Assembly (NCBI GenBank): GCA_028023455.1
Contig: JAQFVV010012424.1
Location: 726,001 to 790,000, forward strand
DNA length: 64,000 nucleotides
From: Epiperipatus broadwayi
Taxonomy: Eukaryota; Onychophora; Udeonychophora; Euonychophora; Peripatidae
Direction of reading: 5' to 3'
In this document: one piece after another, positions 24,601 through 36,600 of the stretch
Position numbering within the stretch: position 1 is the first letter of the stretch
Layout: each line of letters opens with the position of its first letter
Program-made: the position numbers and the translations under genes
The notes under the pieces: model-generated
Databases searched by the model: none
What the model was told of the DNA's origin: nothing
What the model saw: the letters and a program-made list of their open reading frames with translations, nothing else

Positions 24601-27600
24601 TAAAATCCTTATCTAGTGCCTACTCATCCAATATCCCCAGCTCCTCACTGACGAAGGCCACAAGCCAGAAACTAGTCTGGTTGGCACTGACTGGCACTAC
24701 TGTATGGAGAGTTTTGCCTGTTTTAATAAGACAATGCAAAAAAGAAGAAATTGGAATTAAATAGTCTTATATAGTTGAATACTATTAACTTTATTGTTTA
24801 AGTAATTATTGTTAAAGTGCAGTTTGAAAATTATAAATGACAATTTGTTAGTCTGGTTTCAGAAGTTATATTTACCTGTTTAATGAGGTTTATTTAAACT
24901 TCTTAATATCAATAATTTCACCCTCTATGGTCAAATTGCAATCTTTAGTGTCTATATAAACATATCAAACCATAAATAAAAGTGGATTTCCAACTTTTTT
25001 GTTAAAAGGAGGTTGCCTTGACAACAGATTGAGATCATTCATTGTTATGGATATTGGTTTAAGTATTGACACCTTTCAATGAATTTACATGGTTGAAAAA
25101 TCAACTAATCTTTTGCAGAATACATTTTTATCATTTAAATCTAATATTACCAGATACCTTGGAGACCATTTGAGATATCAAATATAGGAACTCATTTTTT
25201 ATTTAAATATAATTCACAACACTTTGATATTAAAGTTTGAACATGAATTATATATAAATAATGACCAAAATCAATGTACATAATTCCAATTAGTTAAATG
25301 GTAGATATTTATTTTGTTCCACCCAATCTTTCATTCAAAAAATTAATCTAAAACTATGATAAAATTCATAAGATGATAACAGTAGCTTATTCATCATTAG
25401 AATGAGCAATATATCTACCTTGGGTTCCAGTAAGTCCTCAAATACCATTGAAATTTATCTTCCTGAATTCATTAGTATTTGTAATATTTCCTTCTAAGCT
25501 CATTTTTATTTTGGACCAATTTTGCATGGCAAATTGGACACTTTAACTTACCAACTACATGTTAGGTTTTCTAATTTATTACCTCCTCCTCACATGTAAT
25601 GTTCTTCCATACCTACAAATGAGAAACTTCCTATAGAGGTCTTACAGCGTAATGCCTTGCTTTTTTCTATTTTCTCTACAGATTACCTAGAGGTACATTC
25701 ATATTAATTGACAGTGGTTTTTAAGAAGTATATCTTCTTTCCTTAAAGATTATAGAGCTTGTCTCTTGCTTCTTTGAATTATACATATCTTTTCTAGTCT
25801 TTCTATTCTCCAATTTTTTTTTTTCTATTATTTTTGTGGACATGGTTAGATATTCCATTTTATATTAATATTATTTTTACAGTTAAAAAAAAAATCCTCT
25901 AATTATAAGTGATTGATTAGAAATATTCCTAAAAATATATCTATAAGAGTAATTCTCTGAGGAAAGGGCACCTGTAGTCAACAAAATTGATGCAATACAT
26001 CCTCAATGCTAATTCTATTCTTATCAAAGCAATGTCCATTTAACAATTCATAGATAGATTAAAAAAAAAAGAAAAGTAAGCAATGACTAAACAGCTCTTT
26101 GTTTATTTATCTCTTTTATAAGACATCTTTAAACATAAAAACTTTCCAATAATAATCTTTCAATCTGTATCCTTCTTCAAATTTTACCCAACAAAATAAT
26201 CTATTCACTTTATCAAATGAATTTTCCAAGATCATGGAGGCAATTATTAACTTCTCTTATTTTTCTCATAGATTTCTTAATAATAGTTCCCATTATTTCG
26301 TTTGTATTTCTTGCTTCTCTATTTTTTCTAAATCCAAGCTATTTTTAAGATAGTCTAACTTGTTATAAATATATCTATTCAATATTCATAGTATTACTTA
26401 ACAATTTTGATTCACTAGATCTTTAAAAAAGTATTATAGTAAAAATAATTGATTATAATTTAATAAATAGGAAATTCATTTATAAAATAAAATTTACTGG
26501 TGTAACATTCTGATGAATACTTAGTGTTATGGAAAATAAAAAAATAAAAAAAAATTGTTGGAAAACTTGAAAGGGTGGGGACTGGATCTATTAGAAATTA
26601 GGTAAGTTCACTTCCTCTGAACAAATGTTCAAGTATATAATAAGTGTAATATTGCTTTTAGAAAAACATTAAAAATATTTAAAACTATATATGATTTTTT
26701 TGGAAAAGAGCTATAATTTTTCTTTTTCCATTATAGTACCCTCATTAATTAGTCTATTGATAAACAGATAAAATACCTGGAGTATCAAACTCTGGAATGA
26801 CTCGGATTCCCCTCATTTGAGCAAAATGAATAACAAATGCGACATCAGCTTGAGTGTAAATATGTGTATAAGGTTGATACGCTCCCTATTAAAATGAAAA
26901 TATAATCAATTATATAATTACAGTAATATATTATAAAGATGTACTTATTTACTAATATTCTGAATGAAAGCATTTAAGTTTTATCCATTAGATTATTGCA
27001 AAAATTAGATATAAAAAGTTATGTATAATAGTCAACTTCGAAATTGTAGATTGTAATATAATTCTAAGTATCATAGCTGATAAAAGGGGTTCCCCAAAAA
27101 CCAGTTATGTGAACTTTGTATTATCATCATCATAATTCAGAAATGGCTATTATAATGTAACATTTTATATCTTACTTTCACACTGAACTAAGGGATGCTG
27201 ATTAAATACCTTCATTCATAATAAAATAAAATGTATATATATACAAACACACACATATATAATAAATAATGTGATGATAAACAGAATCAGTGCCAATGTA
27301 GAATAAAAATAGGCAGAAAATTAAACTAAAATATAACTAAAAAGTAAGGTAAGAATGTTGTGTCATCATGATTACAAGAGGTTTTAATGAAATACAGATA
27401 AAATAAAAAAAATATCAATTTATACTATATAAATATATGTGTTGCATATACGTGTTAGAGACAAATATACAGTGACAAAGTTTCCATTGCTCAATTACTT
27501 TATGATGGCATTTGGACTATGTAAAAAAAGAAAATCAAAACAAGAGATAATGCAAGTAATTTTCTAAATTATTCACAGTTGAAAATTTAACCAAATTTAA

Positions 27601-30600
27601 TATCTAATATTTGAATAAATTCGTACAGACCATAGAATGAAAATTCCCCTTTTCGTTAGCAAATAAAAGAATTAATTTTTGCAACTACATATAGCCTTAT
27701 TTTGTAGTGACAAATTTGGTCAGTTATATGACATAAATGTCAAATATAGATATGTAACAAAGCTTAAATTTGGTCAGTTATATGATATGAAGGTCAAATA
27801 TAGAGGTGCAAAAAAGCTTAAATTTGGTCATGACTTAAATGTCAAATATAGATATGTAACGAAGCTTAAATTTGGTCAGTTATATAACATGAATGTCAAA
27901 TATAGAGGTGTAACAAAACTTAAATTTGGTCAGTTACATGATATGAATGTCAAATACAGATATGTAACGGAGCTTAAATTTAGCTAGTTATACGATATAA
28001 ATGTCAAATATAGATATGTAACAAAGCTTACATTTTGGCAGTTATATGATATGAATGTCAAATATAAATGTATAACGGAGCTTAACTGACAGTAAAGTAA
28101 TAATTTACAATTCAAATTAAATGCATAAAATTCATTTTATGCTACAGCCATAATGTAAAAATGAATACATTAAAATTATAGATTTTTAATTTGTATAAAA
28201 TTAAAGGCTATAATTTGGAAAGCATCCTGCACAGATTAGCTTTTGAATCTTGGAAAACAATTTTTGGTTACTAATATCTTACTTCATATAAAATTCAATA
28301 GAGAATGCTTTAGTAAAGAGCAGAGATAATCAACCAGTCAAATATATTCTATTGCTCGATTGTGATGTTTTTAAATAGATACTTATTTTTTTCAATCTCA
28401 GTTACTTACATTTTACAAAAACAATTTAAACATAATGGAAATTTCAAGTCAGATTTTGACAGAATTTGACGTAAATCATCTGAATCCAGAAATGAAAAGA
28501 ATTAAAATACAAAAAGATTTCTATCTAAATTAAAAGAATGCATTTGGAAGTATATGAAAGATAAATATTCTAGACTATAAAATTGTACACAAAATGTTGC
28601 TTTGCTTTGGTTCTGGGAATCAGCATTTTCAGAAATTCTTTGACTAAAGAATGCACGTCTTGATCAATGTTTACAATTATATGTTTGCACTTGTATAATC
28701 CCAGTTATGTAAAAATAGTCAAGTCAGTACAATGTCAAAAACTTCTTCATAATTATATTTTTTAATTTACTTTTTATTTCAATATACATGTTTATATTAT
28801 ATATATATAATAAATGTTATCCAGGTACATCTCAACATTTCAGCCAGATCACACTGGTCGCCAACTGGGTAATAAATATGAAAATTTATTATTCAGTTGA
28901 TGACCAGCATGACTTGGTCGAAACATTGGCATATATATTTTTATTACAATTAATTATACAAGGATGTACTTTGATAACATTTCGTTTATATCAGTAACCC
29001 ATAAAAATCTTCATTTTAATATATATAGGCGGTTCTCTACTTTCATACAGTTCGCTATTTTGTACAAAGGGCAACAGAAAAAGACAGAGTGTTATAGAAA
29101 TTTTTATCAAGAAAAGAAAAAGAAGAGTACAATTCAACTATCTCTTGATAAATTTATAAAGAAAACACCTGATACTTATCAATAAAGTGTTATTTATGTA
29201 CTGTATATTCGAGTTTTTGTTTTTTTTCTGCTTATTATATTGCAATCATCAATCAGCACTTATATATATATATATAGAATAATAATTTACATTTTTATGT
29301 CATATTAAATTGTAACTATTTAATATTATTAATTTTATTTTTAAAGTTGAAATAAATTTATTTTTATTAATTTGAGATGTCTTTTGATTACTTTTATTTC
29401 TAGAGAATTCTCATCAATCACCTAAAAACAGAATTTTGATTCATCTATCTTCAGTGATCACAGCAATTAATTTCTCATTCAGTAAATTCTGCTTCAGAAA
29501 GCATAAAATCTAAAATGTAATCATGAATAAGAGTAAAAGCCTATGTAAATTTAAAAATATTTTCAAATAATTAACATGTCACTTTATTTATATAATTGTA
29601 ATAAATGCTATGAAAAAGTAGTGAATTTTAAACTTTCTGAAAAATAAGCATAAGCAATTGACTTATATTTTTACCATACAAATTTTTTAATGAATCCAAT
29701 AACTATATATCTTTATACATTTTTAATAATTTTATAAACATTAATCTTATTTATTTTTAACCGATTTCTTTTGCATAAACTGTTTTATATTTTTAATATA
29801 TATGTGTCTGAGTCTTATTCTACATTTGTATAACTTTAAACTTTTAAAAAATTTAATTTATTTCTATTCCTCTAATTATTTCATTAACAATATAATAAAA
29901 TTTAAGGTAATAAATTTAATAAAAAGTAGAGGACCACCTGTATATATTAATACATCTCATTGCTCTATTTTCATACATTTCAAGTTTTGTACACGTTTCA
30001 GGAACTAATTAGGTACAAATGTCAAGGACCGCCTGTATATAATGAACACTGAAATCAGATTCTAATATTTTTCACCAACATATGTAGATCATAACATCAT
30101 TTTACTAAAAAAAAAGCATTCAAGAATAAAATCACTTATATGAATTTATAAACTTACCTTTTCACTTAAAGAAGGAAATACAGCACTTGCATACGGAAAA
30201 GATTGATCATCAACAATATGCCAGTGGAAGACATTCATTTTATTATATTCCATAGCTTCCTGTTAAAGATAAATATATATAAAATATAAAGACATTATAT
30301 GACTACATTGTTATATTGAGATGATAAATAGTATTTAACTTGCATTGAATTGCACTGTCTGACTAATTAAAAAGTTAGCAAATGTTAGCAGTTTACAATC
30401 AATAATTTGTTTATTAGAAATCTGGTTTTATGTATTGTATAACAGTTTGTGTTTGCTTATTTCATTTAAAATAATGATCATAAATGAATAGGTATAAGTT
30501 GATACTATGAGTACTCTGTGATTTATCAATGTGAGATGTGTGAAAATGATATATTTGAAAAACGGTGAAACTATAATAAAAACCATCTATTTCTATGACA

Positions 30601-33600
30601 CTAATTTTGGAACCAAAGAAAGCAGATGGTTGATATGAGAAAATGAAAGATGCATAGACAATGGACTGAGAGTTCATTGTATATATCAAAAACCTGTGCT
30701 TTGTATTTTTCATTATACAGCCACTTCTATAAATATGACTAAACAGATATTGATTATGATGCTAAAGATAGTCTCCAGCTATTGATTTTCATAAGTAAGA
30801 AGTATTGATGAACATCCATCAGTTATTTTTTGCTCATTTTACGCCTTTCAAAAGCTAATGGTTTGAACTTTTCAAACACTCTAAGGTTCTAAATTCAATC
30901 CAAATTATTATTATTAGGTGTCAGTAATATGAAACTCCGGAGATCATATAAACAGAATTTCTTCAGAATACTCCATTATATGTTTGTTTTAGTTTCATCT
31001 ATTGCTGATAATGGCATCCATTAATCTTATTGCAAGTTGACTTCCTTTTTTAATTATCAACCTTTCCAAATATTAAGCATTTTTTAAGATCTTGATCTGA
31101 CACTTATACATCGTTATACTTCAAATGAATTCAGGTCTTATTTATTTTCTTAACTAATCATGGGAGTTTCGTAAGCCTTCATTAGCATCAACCCAATTTG
31201 CTTATCTATATATGTTGTCTGATACTAAATGAGCCACTATACAGAAAAGTCCTATCATGTGCTAACTACAAGCATCGTTGACTTTTCGATAAAAGAATAG
31301 CCTGAATTAGAGGAATTGCAATACTTTAATCATAAAAAATTATTTAATACTGAATTTACCAATATATTACTACAATCATTGAGAAGTGCTCAAGGTAAAA
31401 GTTTTATTAATATACATAGTTAAACTACATGAATTTATAATGCATATTTTCCTTTTCCCCTTCTCTATTATAACACACAAGTGAAATTATGACTTATCCA
31501 GAATCTATAAGAGAAAATAATATTACTTGTTATTCATTCACTACTGTAAACTATTACATTATTATAATTATTTTTACTATGTATTGTATTCTTCCTTTAA
31601 TATTATATCCTTCTATATATGAATTGATAAATTATGAATTATTAAACAAATCTTCCTTTCTTTATTAGTGTAACAATACTTATTTTATTAAAACGCATCA
31701 ATCTGACAGTTTCAATTAACCAGAAACTTTTAAAGGGGATATAATGTTTGTCTGTATTGTTTATACGATAAACCATTTGTGTGTTCATGTATTTATAAAT
31801 ATCTTTTAGTTCTGAAGAAGACTGTTGATCCATCGAAACTGTCAGATTGATAAAGTTTAATAAAATAGACATTGTGACAGGAATAAAGATGGATTTGTTT
31901 AACTAATATTACTATTATCTAATGCATCACATGACATTCTCTGTCTATTATTAACATCTGCATAAAGAACAGTACTTACCCCAGTATCAATAAGCTAAAA
32001 GTGTACAAGAAAGTTGGCTCCAGTTCAAAACAGGTGGGCATTTTGAACGAAAATTATTTATTAGCTCAATAGGATAGAAGAATTAATAGTGATTGCTAGA
32101 TGTATATCCTAGTCTTCAATAAAGCTGATTCCCCAGCCAGAAAATAGTTTAGGGATTTACATATAATTCTAAATATCAAGTGATCAGAATTGCTCAAACT
32201 TACACTAGGTGGCAGTAAAGTAAAGAGAAAAGATCACTGTTACTTCAATGTAAATGCTTGGAACCAGAAAGGGTACAAATAATGAAGTTATGGAAGATTA
32301 AATATGAACAAAGAGATTATACAGAAAGTGAATTATTGGTTTTTATGCTAGGTTTGGCAAAAGATAAGGGGGATTTAGATATGAAAGTCATGGAGTTGAC
32401 AAAGATTATGTTGTGGAAATGGGATGGAGCAGATTATGGCAAAACTTAAGTTGGAGAATGGAAAGGGAAGGTAAAGTGGCTAACAAGTTTCTCTGGGCAT
32501 AGTTGCTCAGAGATTCCTGACTCCGTATAAAAAGACATGACAGTGCATCACATCACTATTCTAATGTGATATTATCACTGATGTTCTTATCATGTAAAAC
32601 CATCAATGACCTTTTATGTGAATATTTTTATAAAATGTTAAAGCTTGTCTTTCACATTATCATCATCATAAGCAGCGACTAATACATGAACATTGCCATT
32701 CTTACTAGAAAAAAAAAAAAGAAAACAAAGCTTAAAAATGAGTTGTGTAATGATTCAACAAATTAATCCATGAAATATAAATATTTTGAATACATCACAT
32801 GATGATCTCGCTCTGTACATTTTCGTAGAGTGATAGAGTGTCAGACTCTGGAATATGATATTCCAGTGCTGGCATTTTGGGAACTTACAACTTCTTATGA
32901 ACTCTCAAGCAATAAAGCCGTTTAAATCAGTCAGTTTGAATGGCATCTGATAATGCTGTCCTGAATGTTTTACTACCAAGGTAGAGTGTCCGAATCCAAA
33001 TTGTAAGGTTCTTGGGTCGATTCCAGCACTGGTACTTTCAGCACTTAAATGTATGCCACTACACATCACATTATCACCATTTCTTATGCTTGTTCAATCT
33101 GTTAAAACAAAGGCAAAAACTTTCCATACAGTAGTGCCACTCAGTGCAAGACAGAGTAATCAAAATCTTGCATCCATTAATTACTATGGCTTGCAATGAG
33201 TGGCACTACTGTATGGACAGTTTTTGCCTGTATTTTAGAAATAAAGCCATTTGATGATGATGATGATGTCTATTTTCATATTGCGAATAAAGATATCAAA
33301 GAAAAATGTTAATTAAACTACATATTGATTACTGTACAAACATCGTCAATAAGTTAATCACCTTACATATATAGAAGCTTATAGAATTTAGCCTACTAAT
33401 TTAATCTACCGCAAGAAATACTTTCAATAAACAAGTTATTATTCTTCCACACTGATCAAATACAAGCTTGCTCTTCTGCATTCAGTTGTTTTTTAAAAAA
33501 TGACTAACAAAACCATGTATAGTTTATTAACCAAACCAACATAAATTAAAATATTTATTTAAAAAAAACAACAAAAAACCGAACAAAGATAACTTTTGTG

Positions 33601-36600
33601 GTATATTGAGAGGTATGAGTTACCGTAAACAATTTAGAATGATAATACAATAAATTCAATATTACTAATTTCACTACTACTTAAATATGCAACATTTAGA
33701 ATTATAATCATGTCGCAGAACAATCTCATAAAGTTATATTTGCAAGTTTATCAAAATGATTTGTTATGAGTCTGCTTGCAAATAATTCTTAGTAATGTAT
33801 TTGAATGAGAATGTTTTGTGAGATGAATAAATAAAATCACCCAAAAAAAAAATCAAGTCAGATGTCACATGACCTAATATTCTCAAAACTTGTTACGAGT
33901 TTATTTTGAGAGCTCTATATAACATTTGTGAATAAACACAATGTATAAAAGTTTTGTAATAGTTTAAAAAGAGAAAGTAATCTAAAGAATTAAAAAATTA
34001 AAATACCATTAATCTTGGTTGGTAATTATTTTTTATTAAAATAGTTTTTAAAAAATTCAAACATTATTTAAATTTTTAAAACATTTACTGTTAATACAAA
34101 ACACAATTTACTATATAGTACAACATTTTGAGTAGTATTTTTTCTTCTCTTCTTCAGATATTAATAAAAAAAATTGAAATCAAAAATAGTTTTAATAATC
34201 ACAAGTGTTTTTTGTTATTTTTACGACATCCATATATATTTAGAAATGAATTATGTTGAATAAAGTACATTAAAATCAATCAGCAATTCTTGTAATTTCT
34301 TTTCAGTTATTGTACCCTTAATGAGATGACAAACAATTAAACATATCCAAATAGATTCATTTTCTTATCTATAACTAATAGGTTATTGTAACAAGATGCA
34401 TATTTTTTTGATAATTTCCTATTCTATTATTTGTTCTAAATGTTTTTCCACTTTCTGTTTATATTGGAATAGAATGATGTTAAATTTCACTTGAAAAGAT
34501 ATTTCATATATTAACCTGGTCTACTAGAGAAAACATTTATGCAATTATTCCTTACATTGATTTTATAGCTTGATAAGCACTTGCGTATAGTAAGTTTGAT
34601 GCAGCTATTTTATCTGATTTTATCATAGGATCACCAATTATTTAAGGCAATTTAGTCCCTTAGATATATCCAATCTTGGAAGCATGAATTTAATAATTTC
34701 ACCATTATAAACTAATTGGTTACTGTTGATTGGTTACTGCTAGAATCTATTATGCAATTACTTCTATAAGGGAAATCTGCTTTCAAAACAAGTGCATGTA
34801 TTAGTTCTTTCATGATTAGAAACTCGTACTCTATTTCTTGGAAATTTGATTTAGATATCCTGCTGGTTGCCTATTTTCACCTTCATACCATTCTCTATCA
34901 ATAGAGATATTTGTTTATGAAGTAAAACGATTACATGCAAACTCTTCCTAATTATGTTTTCCCAAGTTCTTTTCTACAATATTGAAATTTGACTCCTTGA
35001 ATTTGCTAATACATCAAAATCTAGCTCTTCTACTCTAATAATTTTTGGGCAATATTGTGCATCAAGAACCATTAATGTCTTATCTATATTCTAAAATATT
35101 ATCCAATTACCTGATCAAGGAGTCTATATTAATGTTCTCCATTAATTTAGCCAACTTTCGTAGCATGGAACTTCATACTGAGGTTTATTTATGTTTTCCT
35201 GTTTCAGTAGATTGGCATTCTCTTTTACCTTTGGTTGAATGCTTCTAGTCTCATTACTTGCATTGTTTTTGAAGAAGGGCTTGCCTTACTCTTAACACCA
35301 TCATATCCTTTATTTGGAATTCTTCAATATCTCATCATAGTATTTCTATATACATTGGAAGATCACACATTACATTTTGCTTTCAGCATCTCTACACCAT
35401 TTACTATAAGTTTTAACAAGTCATAGATACCAAATGATAGTGCTTAATAAATTTTTATGCTATAATGTCCTAGCCAATATTCCTAGACTAGTTTTAAACT
35501 TATGATTTTCAATAGCAAGGAATTTTTGAATCTGCGAACAATGCACTTGGATCTTTTAGATCTAATCATCTTTTCTCTGGCAGCAATCTTTTATGTTTGT
35601 GTTTTATTTTCAAATTACTAATCCAAGTGATAAACATATCAATGTTTTCAATCTAAGAACAGTTTTTTTTGTACAGTCATCTAGATTTAAAAGCAGTTCA
35701 ACTACTAAATATTATAGTGTCCTTAGTTTTTTTAATAACTATAGCCACCTCTATTCTATGGTCAGGATTTGGTATAAACCAATAATTCTGTCACATGACT
35801 CTAGCTAATATATTGTTACTTTAATAGCATACATTTTTCTTTCAACATTTTTATGCTACTTGCTGTTAAGCTTTAGTAAAATAACATAGAGATGCAAAAA
35901 GAAAAATGTATGTTGCTAAAATATCAATATGAAAGCTAAAATCATGTGATATCTATTTGGTTTAAGATTGTACATTACTGATACAATATACATGGGGCTT
36001 ATCCCATTTCTTTCTTGTTCTTTCTGGTTTTTGGGATTCACCTATATTTATAGTACTGAGAAGTTTAATTTTCTCACCTATCAGCTGTGATCACAATTTG
36101 CTCTACATTTTTAGGTAGATTATATCTAACTATACAAAAAAAATATGCCCTTCAGACAAAGAAAATACAGTCAGGATTCACAATTTTGATACCCTAGTTG
36201 GAAGAATGGTGTAAAATATTTTTGTAACCTAAACAGTACCTTTTTTGAAATACCTGATATATTGGATTGCACCTTATTTTTTCTTTTGACAAAAACTCTG
36301 CAAGTTTATATAATGGAATCTCTATATGTATTGGGACTGTTGAACAATGAGTATCACCAATCTTTTATGGTCCCATAAAGATGATTATCTATTAGTACAA
36401 TCTCTTTCCTGTCTCCTAACCCATTTAGAGAAGACTTCTAAATTTCTCAGACAACCCATAGAGTTTTCCATTACCACATCTTAGATTTTCATAATTTGAA
36501 TAAAATTATTTGGTAACATTACAACTTCCTCAGAAATAATAGTCCCGGAGTTAATCACTTTGTTTTTCATTTTACTTCTGGACTATAATTTCACTAGTTT

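Larger units (their letters stand above)
24067..25095. repeat. Direct duplication of a 300-bp block ending in F3
   Basis: 24067-24365 and about 24790-25095 are direct copies (GCAATCTTTAGT, AACATATCA-ACCATAAATAAA, then the F3 half-hairpin), 720 bp apart. The F1 element at 24464-24722 and a 78-bp palindrome (24373-24450) lie between them. Confidence 0.8.

Noticed and set aside
25400-26400. Antisense LINE coding region
   Set aside because: Only isolated motif-like words in shifting frames; not enough to call.
27679-27987. Repeat protein from the minisatellite
   Set aside because: Intronic tandem array; the open frame follows from unit length and there is no family similarity.
27712-28083. CRISPR-like array
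   Set aside because: Contiguous 54-bp tandem repeats without unique spacers in a eukaryotic intron.
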